64,000 nt of DNA. It comes from Cryptomeria japonica. Its lineage: Eukaryota; Streptophyta; Pinopsida; Cupressales; Cupressaceae. The stretch covers positions 475,062,900 through 475,126,899 of the forward strand of contig NC_081406.1 of the NCBI RefSeq assembly GCF_030272615.1, written 5' to 3'. Both the position numbers and the translations under genes were made by a program. This document shows positions 10,694 through 23,237 of the stretch, piece by piece. The notes below the pieces were generated by a model. That model saw only the letters and a program-made list of their open reading frames with translations. It was not told where the DNA came from and ran no database searches. Every line of letters begins with the position of its first letter. Within the stretch, counting starts at the first letter, position 1.

Positions 10694-13600
10694 GTGCAGA
10701 TTTCCTTACATGCTGAAAGGAAAAATCTATGGGTTGTAGATAGTGGTTATTCCAACCACATGACCAGTGATAAAAAGAAATTTATCAAACTTGAAGACTG
10801 GAATGGTGGTTCGGTAAGATTCAGAGATAACTCATCCATCAAAATAAAGGGAAAAGGTACTGTAAATAGTGATGGAAAATCGAAGGCACATGATGTATAT
10901 TATGTGGAAGGCATAAAGCACAATCTATTGAGTGTGAGTCAGATGTGTGACAAAGGCTATAAATTCACCTTTGACTCAGTGATATAAAGAAAGAGAGTAT
11001 CAGTCAAGTTGTGGAAGAATGAAAGAGAACAGACGGAAATGTTTACAATATGAAGGAATGCTATGAGTCCCAATGCATGATAGGAAAGGTTGATGAAAGT
11101 TGGTTGTGGCACCAAATATTAGGTCACATAAACTTTGATAACTTAGTTGCAGTAAGAAGAAAGGGGTGTGTAAGGAATATTCCACCCATCATCAAATCGG
11201 TAAGCACATTTTGTGATGAATGTGTAAAAGGGAAGCAAACTAAGGTGAGCTTCAAGACAAAAGAGCACAACACCTCAAGACCACTTGAAATTGTGCATAC
11301 AGATCTGTGTGGTCCAACTAGGACAAGAGCTCTTGTCGGTGAAAGATATTTTATGCTCTTTATTGATGATTATTCAAGAATGACATGGGTCACTTTCCTG
11401 CAAGATAAGTCACAAGCATTTGACAGATTCAAGATATTTAGGAAGATGGTAGAGAAGGAAAGTGGGTGCAAGCTAAAATGTCTAAGTTCAGACTGGGGTA
11501 GAGAGTTCACATCAAATGAGTTTGAAGATTATTGTGAAAGACATGGAATTAGAAGGCAATACTCAGCCCCTAGGACACAACAAAAAAATGGTGTGGTAGA
11601 AAGGATGAACATGATAGTCAAGGAGATGGCCAGAACCATGTTAAATTAGGCTAGTCTGCCAGACACATATTGGAAGGAATTTATTCATATTGTTGCATAT
11701 ACCTTGAACTGGGTTCAACTAAGGACAAATAATAGAATGACAACTCATGAGTTGTGGTATGATCGAAATCCATCAGTCGAATACTTCAAAGTATTTGGAA
11801 GCTAGTGCTTTATAAAGAGATACATGGATGGTCTAGGTAGTTTTGACTACAGGAGTGATGAACAAATATTCCTTGGTTACTCATCTAATAGAAAGGCCTA
11901 CAAATGCTACTATAAAAGACTAAGAAGAGTCATTGAGAGTGTGCATGTAAAAGTTGATGAGGATATGCACAAAGGAAATCAATCACAAGTAAACCAGTAT
12001 GATGATTTCGGTGATGAAGGTGAGGAAGATCAGTCAGACAATGAACCAGAAGAAGCATCCAAGAAGGCTCCCAACCAGTATGTGCAATTCAATCACCTGA
12101 AAGATCAAATTCTAGGAAATAATAGCGATGGTGTGCAGACTAGAAGAAGAACTGCTCGGAATGATGAACAAGTCAACTTCTGACTCATGACTGAAGTAGA
12201 ACCTAAAACATTCAATGAGGCCAACAAAAGAAAGGAATGGATGGATGCCATGGAATAAGAACTGCAAAAGATTGAGAAGAACAAGACCTGAGAATTAGTC
12301 CCTGGACCAGAAGACAAGAACATCATTGGCACTAAATGGGTCTACCAGAATAAGATGAATGAAGAAGGTAAAATTGTTAGGCATAAAGATAGACTTGTGT
12401 TCAAAGGATACTCTCAAGTAGAGGGCATTGAGTTTGAAGAAACATTTGCACCAGTAGCTAGATTAGAAGCAATTAGGATGTTTCTAGTCTTTTCTTCCTA
12501 CAAGGGTTACAAAGTATATCAGATGGATGTAAAATTTGCCTTCCTAAATGGAATTTCAGAAGAAGTGTACATGGAGCAACCAAAAGGGTTTCTGCTATGT
12601 GATGATGAAACCTTTGTGTGCTGGCTGAAGAAGGTCATGTTTGGTTTAAAGCAAGCTCCTAGAGCATGGTATTCAAGATTAGGTCAGTACCTGAAGGAGC
12701 AAGGATTCAAAAAGGGGAGTGTTGACAACAATTTATACATAAAGAGAGATGGAAACCACATGATCATTATGGTTGTGTATGTAGATGACATTATTTTTGG
12801 AGGCAATAAAGACACCCTTTGCAAAGAATTTGTTGATCAGATGCAGTCAAAATTTGAGATGTACATGCTTGGTGAATTGACATACTTCCTTGGTTTGCAT
12901 ATATTACAACAAGATAAGGGAATATTTATCTCACAAACCAAGTATGCAAAGGATATGTTGAAGAAATTTCAACTCGAGTATTGCAAATCGGTAAGTACCC
13001 CCATGGTGAGTGGAAGTAACTTAAGTAAGAATGATGAATCATCGATGGTGGATTAGACATTGTATAGATCCATGATAGGTAGTCTATTGTATCTAACTAG
13101 TTCTAGACTAGATATAGTACAGGCAGTGTGCATGGTGGCCAGATTTCAAGTTGCACCTAAGCAGTCACATATGAATGTTGTAAGCAAAATATTTAGGTAC
13201 CTCCAAGGAACACTCAGTCATGGATTGTGGTACCCTAAACAAGGGGAATTCATCTTGGAAGCATACACTGATGTTAATTTGGAAGGATGCATTGATGACC
13301 AGAAGAGCACAAGTGGTGGTGCATTCTTCCTAGGTGACTGGTTGGTCTCATGGCATAGCAACAAGCATGATTATGTTTCCCTATCAACTGCTGAAGCAGA
13401 ATACATTATTGTTGCTACATGGTGCTCTCTGGTGCTTTGGATGAAGCAAACCCTCAAAGACATATAGGTGGACATGCTGATCCTATTCTCATCTGGTGTG
13501 ATAATTTGAGTGCCATCAACATAGAAAAGAATCCAGTGATGAATTTCAAGACAAAGCATATAGCCATCAAGTATCATTTTCTCAGAGAGAAGGTTGAAGG

Positions 13601-13733
13601 ACATGAAGTAAAGATGGAGTATGTACCTATCAGAGAACAAATAGTAGATATTTTCACCAAACCATTGTCGGTAAGCACCTTTAAATACCTAAGACACAAG
13701 TTGGGAGTTGTGTCATCTGCCTTATGCACTTGA
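10694..13733 (+). pseudogene. pol of element A (broken): protease, integrase, RT, RNase H
   Basis: Protease motif VVDSGYSNHMT at about 10732. The pre-integrase HHCC region starts about 11095 (WLWHQILGHINF, CDECVKGK). The integrase has acidic residues in VHTDLCGP, SDWGREF and NGVVER (about 11300-11610). Reverse transcriptase has the PRAWYSRL region and the intact catalytic box YVDDIIFG at about 12778. RNase H starts YTDVNLEGCIDDQKSTSG near 13265, with leucine at the usual tryptophan, and continues to DIFTKPLS near 13655. Stops occur at 10985, 11647, about 11803, 12181, about 12256, about 12289 and 13054. Frame changes lie between 10987 and 11050 and near 13420. All enzyme domains are present, but none can be made as one polyprotein. 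Confidence 0.9.
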
Positions 13734-13933
13734 GAAAAAAAGGATTTATATGGTTTAGGGGGAGTTCATAGTAGCATCTATAACTCTTGAACTAGATCTC
13801 AGTACCGGCTACAATCACTGGTAGCAGCCTAAGGGGGAGTGTACAGTACCCTTTGTCATTGTGTCAAAGGGGGAGAAATTTGTCGGTATGAAGTGTCTTG
13901 CAGTAAGTTGACATCAATGCCAAAGGGGGAGAT
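13734..13933 (+). other. 3' UTR and polypurine tracts of element A
   Basis: Four purine tracts of the form aagggggag or tagggggag occur (about 13757, 13830, 13864 and 13923). The last one, caaagggggagat, directly precedes the 3' LTR and is the expected plus-strand primer. It sits between aatgccaa (13916-13923) and ttggcatt (13936-13943), an 8-bp inverted repeat. Confidence 0.8.
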
Positions 13934-16690
13934 TGTTGGCATTATTGGCATTAAGTTTTCATTGATTTCAAATTGGTTTGGCAAGGTCATCGATAAGTAA
14001 TAATTGGTGACCGGTATAAGAAGAGGAAGACATATAAGTAAGAAGTGGTGACCAGTATAAGAAGAGAAAGACATATGATGACAATGCACATGTGAGTAAC
14101 AAGACAGAAGGAAGGCTACTGGTACACATGACTTATGTCATCTGTCGGTAAAGCAGGCTTACCAGTAAGGCACAAACCAGGATGAAGTTTGGTTGTTTAT
14201 TTGTTATGAAGGAACAACACCTAGTGAGAAGAACAAAGAGGATGTGTTTTCAGTACAGAAGATGTTTGTTGGTCATACCGGTAAGATAAAATGAGTTGGT
14301 ATTCAACCTTGGTCGACAGAGAATGTCAAACTGACATAAAAATAAAAGAAGAGGTGGATGCTGACAAATAGGACATCTGGATGCCAGGTGGAAATATTGC
14401 ACAGGTCGGTGGAGTATGTATCAACATAATAAGTGTTGGAATTTTGATGATGTTGTGATTGTCATTGATGGACACACACTTGTTTTATGATCACTTCCCT
14501 ATGTATGAGTTATGCTCAACTAGCAATTTTTCCAACCGCTATTATGTATTATAGTCTTTAGACTATCGGTGTTTTGTAGAAGGTGTTTACTAGTCACAAA
14601 TTGACTGAAGACCCAAAGCAGTATGAAGACCTCAAGCGGTATGAAGGAACAAAGCGTTAGTTAACATCTTTCCAGTCTTCATTGTGACAACTGGTAATTG
14701 GTAAAATGTATGAACCGGTAATCGGTAATGAACCAATATTACTCTGTGATGAGTTACCAACCGGTATTTCTGTGATGAGTTATCATCCATCGACACTTTG
14801 GCGGTGATTTTGTGTCATGTTACCAAATGTGTATAGATGCACTGAACCTAGGAACTTGTAGTGTAATCCTATTGGACCAACATGAAATCAGATTCCTTTA
14901 TAAGGACATCATGTCTAGGGTTTTAGTTGTTGATAGGGTTTTTGCATGTGCGATCATAGAAGAGAAGATTAGGTCTATGTGAAGAAACAAAGTGTGAAGA
15001 TATTGAAGACTGAAGTAATGCTAAATGTGCATTAACAATGAGCTATCAAGGATCTAACCAAGCATACTATTCTAGTATCTAGATCATCTTTTTGTTGATT
15101 ACTCATATCTTCAACAAGTCTGAAACCCTTAACCAGGTAGGCCCAACAAAGCCTTTGTAAATCCTCTAACAAGGTGGTTCACAACTATGAATCTAAAATC
15201 CTCTCACAAGGTAGTCTTTAACAGGACTTATCTCCTAACAGAGATCTAGATTCCTAACAGGATCTATTCTGGTGAAGAACATTGTATGACCTTAACCAGT
15301 CTGGTTTCTATTCTGCAGATAGTTACTTGTGAGCTTTTGCTCACCATGGTTTTTCCCATTTGGGTTTCCATGTCAAAACCTCTTGTGTTATGGTGATTGT
15401 TCTCTTGTGGGTGACTGCTTTATTTGCTATTTGGTTTGCATTTGTCTTAACCAGTTTGTTAGTAAATCTGTTATACCAGTTAATTGCTAAACTGTTTAAG
15501 AGTTTAAGTTCAGTATTTTTTGGTATACTAATTCACCCCCCCTCTTAGTATTCATCAATAAGTCAGAAAGAAGGTCAAATTTTATGAAGAACCCCTAAGT
15601 CACCAAGGATGCCAGAGGATTGCAGCTCAAGGAAGGCAAGCCGGCAAGCGACTGAACTAATCCTACAAGAAGATTTGATCTTTGTACCCGTTTGTTGAAG
15701 GAAACAACAAAAACATTGATGGCGTATGACAGAGAAAAGAAGAAAATCATGATGCAGATTTCCAGATTTAGAAAACGCACATTGGAATACGAAGGTTTGC
15801 GAGTGTTGATCGGTGTCATGAAAAGATCATATCCCTGGAAAAGCATATCAAATCAAATTGGATTTGGTTGGAGTTGGAGAAGGCAAAACCTAACACGACA
15901 TTGTTGAATGTGGTTTTAGGAGGGAATCCAAGATTATAAATAAATGGCCTCGAGACAGAAATGATTGATGCTTGATGTGAAGAAGGAGAGTAAAGTGAGG
16001 TTGAGCACAGAGAAGGATCATATTCCTTATAATTTATTTTAAGAAAGTTGCAGAGTGAGCTAGAAGGCAAACCAATGAGAGGGTTTAACAGATAGTGATA
16101 GAGTACCGGTAAAATGTTGAAGTTCTAACAGTTAAGCTAACCAGTGAGGAGCAATTGATTAAGAAGGCATCCACGTGTGACTTAGCGGTGTTGTGCAGTT
16201 GAGAGTGAAGGAAGAGTAGCCAAGAATCAGAGAGAGTAATCTCATAACCGGTAGTGTGAGATCCAGTGAAGAAGAGAAGACTATTAACTAGCAAAAACCT
16301 ACTTGATCAAGAGTTGCATAACTCATTTGCAACCAAAAGCTATATCTGTATCAAAATTGTATTTCACTATACTTCACCGAGTTGGATCTTGGTACAGGGA
16401 TTGGTGCCCTAAATATTTGTAATCCAATGTTTCATTTGTGAGGCTGGATTGGAGAAATAGTCTCCAGCAACATTTTCTCACTGAGGTTTTTCCCATATAT
16501 GTTTTTCCTCATACATCTAGTGTTGTGGGTTACATTTATATGTTTGTCTCTTTTGATAGCCTCATTTATCTTACTAGTTTGACTATTTAATGCTTAGGAT
16601 AATAACCAGTATTCTAAGGTTGGTTTAAAAAGGAAAAGAATTTAGGAACCACTGATTCACCCCCCTCTTAGTGGTACATTATGTTCAACA
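13934..16690 (+). repeat. 3' LTR of element A, interrupted by a solo LTR
   Basis: Pieces 13934-14433 and 15563-16690 match the 5' LTR. The S-family solo LTR lies between. TATA box at 15935-15942; hairpin tgaggtttttccc...cctca at 16482-16511. Ends ...ttcaaca, followed by the target duplication tccta. Confidence 0.93.
14434..15557 (+). mobile_element. S-family solo LTR inside element A's 3' LTR
   Basis: 1124 bp, tgttggaattttgatgatg ... tattcatca, flanked by ataag at 14429-14433 and 15558-15562. The uninterrupted site is visible in the 5' LTR of A (aataagtcag near 7316). TG...CA ends, a TATA-like tataagga at 14899, the CATGG...CCATG hairpin at 15345-15372 and the attcacccccc block at the end. 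No internal region, so this is an LTR left after recombination between the two LTRs of one copy. Confidence 0.93.
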
Positions 16691-16695
16691 TCCTA

Positions 16696-17399
16696 TGCCT
16701 GAATGATTATTACATTATTAGCACATACACATCCTCACATATTCCTTTTCCTGATCTACAATGAGATCTTACAACATATATATACAAGCCCTCGACCATA
16801 AACAATAAGGTTGGCCACCAGACAATAAAACAATTACATAATTACAAAATATGTTGGCCAGAGACCAAACAAATAATATCCAACCCATAACACATCCCAG
16901 AAACGCATTGAGAGGTCCAATCAACATGTTACATTAAGATGGTCCATAACCTAGACAATACCGGGGCCCAATATAGGTCCATACAAGCTAGAGAAATGAT
17001 CCTAATCAACCAAGTCTCAAACATGATCAACATTAGCCTCCTAAATATCCACTGGAAGCCACACCAACACCACTTATGCATATCATCAAATATCTTCAAC
17101 AAAGCTTTGCTAGTGAAACCCTCGCTGGAACAACAAACCAAGCTTACTACCAAACAGGATAGCATCTGATCACCAAATCAAAACCAACCAATTGAACATG
17201 AATCTGAGTAGCATAAATAAGCCAATTCCATAACCCAAATATACCGGAGCATACCAGATCATAATGATCAAATCCAACCAGAAACAAAACAACTTACCGG
17301 GACCAGAAGGATATCGGTAAAGTAGCCAAAACAACTAGTGTTGACATCAATGACAAAACATCAATGCAACACATAATCAATTCCTCCAAATGGACAACA
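16696..17399 (-). repeat. 3' LTR of element B, second piece
   Basis: Continues the LTR begun at 6309. It carries a minus-strand TATA-like run (atatatata, 16776-16784) and ends ...aaatggacaaca next to the polypurine tract. The short reading frames are not conserved coding. Confidence 0.87.
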
Positions 17400-17669
17400 A
17401 TCTCCCCCTTTGGCATTGATGGCAACACAAGATGTGAAAAACATCCAAGTGCCAAGAAATGCCAAACAAGTCTCCCCCAATGGAAGACAACCAACAATCT
17501 CCCATACCAAGATATTAGCAATGAAGTTCTGAAACAAAGACCAAACTCCCCCTATGAAAGATATCTCTGTAAAGCTCTATTTTTCACATATATCTCTCCC
17601 CCTTTGACATCAATGCCATAAATCTGACAAAAATATCAAAGAAAAAACAAAAACCACTGAAACACAAGG
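17400..17669 (-). other. 3' UTR and polypurine tracts of element B
   Basis: On the minus strand the tract aaagggggagat ends at 17400, directly before the LTR. More purine tracts (complement of ctccccca, ctccccct, ctccccctttgac) repeat along the segment, as in A, C and D. No coding signal. Confidence 0.75.
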
Positions 17670-20600
17670 CTAAATACTCCCCCTGAGCAGTAGCATCCCC
17701 ACATCAATTCCAGAATGAATAATATCTCTGATAATGCATACCAAACTAATGTCAAATAACATCAATGAGTTCTCTGTCCAAGGGGCAAAAACCCCTAATT
17801 TGTCTCTCAAGTACTCAAATGACTCTTTAGGCAAAGGTTTAGTGAAAATATCTACAATCTTCTCTTTAGTGTTCACATAAACCAGTCTAACCTCATTTTA
17901 TTCCACCTTCTCCTTCAAAAATTTATACTTGATATATATGTGCTTTGTCTTAGAGTGAAATACTAGATTTTTTGATATGTCAATAGCAGCAGAGTTATCA
18001 CAATGAATAGCTATCGGTCCAATGAAATACACTTTAATATCCTTCAACATTTTCTTCATCCATAGAACTTATGTATAGTTAGTAGAAACAACAATATACT
18101 CAACTTCAGCAGTAGATAAAGAAGTACATGATTATTTCTTGTTGATCCATGAAACCAACTTCTTTCCAAGAAAGAAAGCTCCACCAATGGTACTTTTCCG
18201 GTCATCAACATCACCAGCCCAATCTGCATCTGTATATGCACATAACGTAAAGTCATCATCCTCAGGGTACCACAAACCATATTCAGATGTACCTTGCAAG
18301 TATCTAAACATTCTTTTCACCGCACTCTCATGATTTTCTCTAGGATCACTTTGAAATCCAAATGCAATACAAATAACATTCATTATGTCAGGCCTAGTCT
18401 GAGTCAAATATAGGAGACCTCCAATCATAGATTTGTATCTTGTAGGATTTACCAGTGCATATTCATCTTTCCTTGTCAATTTGTCACTTGTAACCATAGG
18501 AGTACTTACAGGTTTAGAGTTTATCATACCAAATTTATTCAACAATTCCCTAGCATACTTAGTTTGACAAATGAAAATACCTTTATCAGTCTGAGTAATC
18601 TGAAAACCTAAGAAAAATTTCATTTCCCCAATCATAGACATTTCAAATTCTTTCTCCATATTTATAGAAAATTCCATGCACAACTTATCTTCACCTCCAA
18701 AAATGATGTCATCAACAAAAACTTCAATAATCAATATATCATCATCAGTGACTTTATAATATAGATTACTGTCAGCATTACCTTTAGTGAAACCAATCTT
18801 CAAAAGATATTTGTCTAACCTTGCATACCAAGCTCCAGGTGCCTATTTCAATCCATATAAAGCTTTCCTTAACCTGCAAACCATGTTTTTATCATCTGAA
18901 AGTGAAAAACCATTGGGTTGCACAATATAAACATCCTCATAAAGATCCCCATTCAAAAATACACACTTAACATCCATCTGTTAAACCTTGTAGTTTTTAT
19001 GTGCAACATAGGCAAGAAATAAACTTACAGTTTCAATCCTAGCTACAGGTGCAAAATTTTCACCATAATCAATTCCTTCCTTCTGAGAATATCCTTTACA
19101 AACCATTCCAACTTTATTCCTTACAACTTGTCCATCTTCATTCAATTTATTCCTAAAAACCCATTTAGTTCCAATAACATTCTTATTTGTAGGTTAGGGA
19201 ACTAAAGTCCATGTGTTATTCTTCTTTATCTGATCTAATTCTTCTTCCATAACTTTCATCCAACATTCTCCTTTACATGCTTCAATTACTGATACCGGTT
19301 CAACTTGAGAAATTAAACATACCTCAATAGATGTCAATCTCCTTCTTGTCATCACTCCATTGTTCTTATCCCCAATGATCTGATCTTCTGAATGATTCAA
19401 TCTCACATACCTAAGAGTCTTCAGACTCTCTGTTCCTCTTCCCAGTTCTTCAGTTACTGTAGAATTTTTTGATGTTGCCGAAGTAACATGTTCAGCACTC
19501 TATTCTGGTAAAAGTGCTACCGATTCAGATATAATCATTTCCACCATCGGTTCCTTCTCATAAACTCTTATTTGATCTATATTCAGCTCATCCACCTTGA
19601 CATTAGTACTCTCCACAATTCTCTGCAATCTCTTGTTATAACATCTATATGCCTTGCTTTTATTAGAATAACCAAGAAATATGCCTTCATCACATCTAGG
19701 ATCAAACTTTCCAATGATATCATCTCTCCTGATATAAAATTTACTACCAAAGATTCTAAAATACTTAACTGTAGGTGTATTGCCAAACCATAATTCATAA
19801 GTTGTCTTACCGGTTTCTCCTTTGATATGTACTTTGTTGAATGTATAAACCATTGTGCTCACTACTTCTCTCCAGTAGATATGAGGTAGACTAGCTTCCA
19901 TCATCATTGTTCTAGCAGCATCCAAGATAGTTTTGTTCTTCCTTTCCACAACTCCATTTTGCTAAGGTGTCTGGGGAGCAAAAAATTGTCTCCTTATTCC
20001 ATGCCTCTCACAAAAGTTATTAAACTCACCGGATGCAAATTCTCCACCATGATCTAACCTTAAACATTTAATCTTGAATCCCATCTCAATCTCAACTTTA
20101 TCTTTAAAGATTTTAAACTTTTCAAAAGCCTCATATTTCTCCCTTAGAAAGTAACCCACATCATTCTAGAATAATCATCAATGATTAGCATAAAATATTT
20201 ATCACCTTGAAAACTTTTCACTCTAGCAGGGCCACACAAATTAGTATGAATAAGATCAAGAACATCATTAGATTTGTCTTGTATACTCTTAAAAGAGGTT
20301 CTGACCTATTTTTCCCATTTGGCATTCCTTACATACCAGATTATAGGGCTTCACAATCTTAGATATATCTGTAACTGCCTTAATTGAACTGATCTTTACA
20401 ATGCAATCAAAATTCATATGACTTAGCCTTTTATACCATAGCCAACTCTTATCAATTTGTGCAATCAAACATGTCTTCTCACCAGAATTCAAATGAAATA
20501 TATTACCTTTTGTTTATGTACCAGTTGCAATCTCCAAACTAGATCTATTAATGATTTTGCATTTTCCATCCTTGAAATATAATTGACATCCCTTATCCAC

Positions 20601-20987
20601 CAATTGTCCTACACTTCAAAGATAATGCCTTAAACCTTCAACATAATAAACATTATTAGTATCGTGCTTACCATCCAATGATATAGCTCATTTTACCTTG
20701 ATCATACATGCTTTGTCATCTCCAAATCTAACCAGACCTCCATCAAATTCTTGCAAAGATAGAATCTTCCTTTTATCTCTAGTCATATGATGTGAACATC
20801 CACTATCAATTACCCATTCATCCTTGTCTTCAATTTTAGCAGCAAGTGCCTTCTCTTCTAGTACATTCTCTTCCAGTGTCGGAACATCTTCCTTGATAGC
20901 TAGGAACACCCATTCCTTCCCATTGCCGGAACTAGTAGCAGAGCCTTGTGTCAGTTCATCATCAGAATCAGTCACACCTTCCTCATC
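17670..20987 (-). pseudogene. pol of element B (broken): protease, integrase, RT, RNase H
   Basis: Minus strand. Protease motif WVIDSGCSHHMT near 20800 is intact. The HHCC region is near 20440-20300 (WLWYKRLSHMNF, CKECQMGK). The integrase core includes RLDHGGEF near 20060 and ERKNKTILD at 19946. Reverse transcriptase spans about 19300-18500, with a complete FVDDIIFGG box near 18715. RNase H has TDADWAGDVDDRKST near 18220 and ends with DIFTKPLPKESFEYLRDKL near 17850-17790. At least six stops or frame changes separate these blocks (for example after TLVP near 19194, near 19962 and near 20289). Key catalytic residues are mostly still visible, so loss came from scattered lesions rather than one deletion. 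Confidence 0.87.
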
Positions 20988-21648
20988 CTCTATGTAGCAT
21001 GATTTGTCTTTGTTTTTCCTGTACTTATACTTTTTTTGATATCCAGGGTTAGGCTTGAAAGATCTTCTATCTCTCTCTTCAAATCTTGAAATCCTTTCAG
21101 GACATCTAGATGAAAAATGACCTATCTTGTTACATGAAAAATATTTAAAAGGTTCTTTTCCCTCATACTTACCTCCTACTGATCCTTTAGGTACTCTTCT
21201 AAAATATAGGGCTTCAAGTTGCTCAAATTATTCATCTTCTCTCTTCATATCATCCAATTCCTTTGCATATAAAGCTTTCCAATATTGCCTACTGGTTGAT
21301 GATGTAGATGCATGAAAAGGAGGTTCAGAGTTCACAACTCCAGAAGGTCCAAATTCTTCAAGCTCAAAAGTAGATAATTTACCAACCAAGGTATCTCTAT
21401 TTATAAAAGTATTAGCCATTGTTCTCAATTCATTAATTGCAGTAGCCTTCATCTTGTAAGCCAATGGTAAATCTCTTAGAACTTTAGAAACTATTTCATC
21501 TTCACTCAGAGTTCCACCACAACATTGAATTCCCATAACAATCTCATTTACCCTTTCCGTGAATGCAATAATCCTTTCATAATCTTCCATCTTCAATTTT
21601 TCATATCTCACATGGTAACCATGAAGTTTAGAAATCTTGACATCAACC
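20988..21648 (-). pseudogene. gag of element B (broken, N-terminus missing)
   Basis: The capsid-like part is read at 21611-21228 (RYEKLKMEDYERIIAFTERV onward) and ends at a stop after KREDE. The zinc knuckle near 21150 reads YFSCNKIGHFSSRC, so its first cysteine has become tyrosine. Similarity to the gag of element E continues upstream to about 21648, where it stops in the S-like LTR fragment. About the first 90 residues, the start codon and the primer site are gone. Confidence 0.8.
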
Positions 21649-22877
21649 AGTTTGATTGTTATGATAACTTAACAGTTAACAACTTCAATATTGTAAACAT
21701 TAGCAATGCTTAATCATAACTCAACGTATTCATCTCTCAATGCTTCTAGTTATCATGCCTTATCAGTAGTTAATCAAATCAACAAATAAGATCATAACCA
21801 TAAAAGAATTCACCACTTGACACAAATGTTTATACGTGGAAAACCCAAATAGGTAAAAACCACGGTGAGATGAGACTCACAAGGATAGCTATCTGAACTC
21901 TTCTAAAGTTCACCCTGTTAGGAGCCAAGCTTGTTAAAGCTTTACAATAAGTCATGTTAAGAACTAATTCTAGTTAGGAATCACCCAGTTAAGGGATTGA
22001 AAAATATGCCTTGATGAAAAGAACAATACCCTGTTAGGAGTAACCTCATTGGAGGATTTATGAATCCAAGCTAATGGACCACCTTGTTAGAGGATTTAAT
22101 GAGTAACCAAGCTTGTTAGAGCTTACTCGGTTAAGGGATTTCACTTCTACTATAATTGTTAGAAAACAATAGGTTTTCTTGACCTATCTGAATAGCACTA
22201 CATTTGCTTGATCAGATCCTTTTAAGCTTCAATCTGCCTTCACTCAAAGTGTAGATCCATTCACTGGTTAGGCAGCAACACACTCAACAGGTTTCTGCCA
22301 ATCTTGCCAATAACTTTTACAAGCAACTTCATCGACCTTAAATACAAATCAATTAGGTCGGTAACACAACAAAAACCTAATTCTCATCATAGAGATTACA
22401 AACAAGTCAATACGATCTTGACCGTTAGAAATCATGACAATCTCTTCACATTCTTCAAGAAAATTCCAACCGCTCCATGATCACAGCTCCATCGAACTTT
22501 GTAACTCATCACACATTGTGCATTAGATGCAGTCCACTTTGCTCCTTCCCTAGACAATAAACAAACACACCAAAAAAATTTGAACTTATCCTTATACAAT
22601 GATCACATGTGTCTCCATAATTGCCACTCATCAAATAATAAAACAACAAACTTGATCGGTTACATTGCATAGAAAGGTTTAACCCTTTACGTCGATTTAC
22701 CAGTTCAATTCGCAAACTTAACACGTCGGTTTACAATATCTTCCACAAAGATCTTCTTACTGGTTACTAGCCAATATCAAAAACAACAATATCAGCAATA
22801 ACATGAATACCATTATCGGTTCAATTGACATCAATGACAACATATCATTAATGCAATCTCTATGCAAAATTCCAACA
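21649..22877 (-). mobile_element. S-like LTR fragment (minus) replacing the 5' end of element B
   Basis: The plus-strand end reads tgcaaaattccaaca, the complement of an S-type LTR start (tgttggaatttt). Aaccctgttagg/accttgttag blocks near 21910-22130 and cgtggaaaaccc...aaaccacggtg near 21836 match the S layout in reverse. The other end lacks the cccccc block expected at a complete LTR end, so about 40-60 bp seem missing. No target duplication could be matched. A deletion joining this LTR to gag of B is the simplest reading. Confidence 0.6.
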
Positions 22878-23237
22878 GGGAAGCCTACCCACAATCATAT
22901 AATACTTCTACGGTAAGTATGTGAATTACAATTAAGGGGCCTACACTTGCAGGAAGGTCAATAGCCTAGAGCACACTATTCATCACAAAAGGGGTCTCAT
23001 TGACTACATAGAAATCCAGACTACAATTTGGAGGAAAGAATGAACTGGAAAGATAGCATCTCCTATGCCTGAGTACAGTTCTGGTTAAGCTCAATACCAG
23101 AGGACTAAATCCTCTTACATAAACTCAACTTGATCACCAATGATCAACCAAATCCTTTGCCTGAATGATTATTACATTATTCGCACATACACATCCTCAC
23201 ATATTCCTTTTCCTGATCTAGAATGAGATCTTACAAC

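Larger units (their letters stand above)
6819..16690 (+). mobile_element. Element A: full-length Ty1/copia retrotransposon (plus)
   Basis: 5' LTR 6819-8445, primer site 8448-8460, broken gag and pol 8512-13733, polypurine tract ending 13933, 3' LTR 13934-16690 interrupted by a solo LTR. The target duplication tccta lies at 6814-6818 and 16691-16695. LTR lengths agree: 1627 bp against 1628 bp after removing the insert and its duplication. gag is unusually long, with a coiled coil and four zinc-knuckle-like motifs. Many stops and at least three frame changes make it inactive. Confidence 0.95.
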
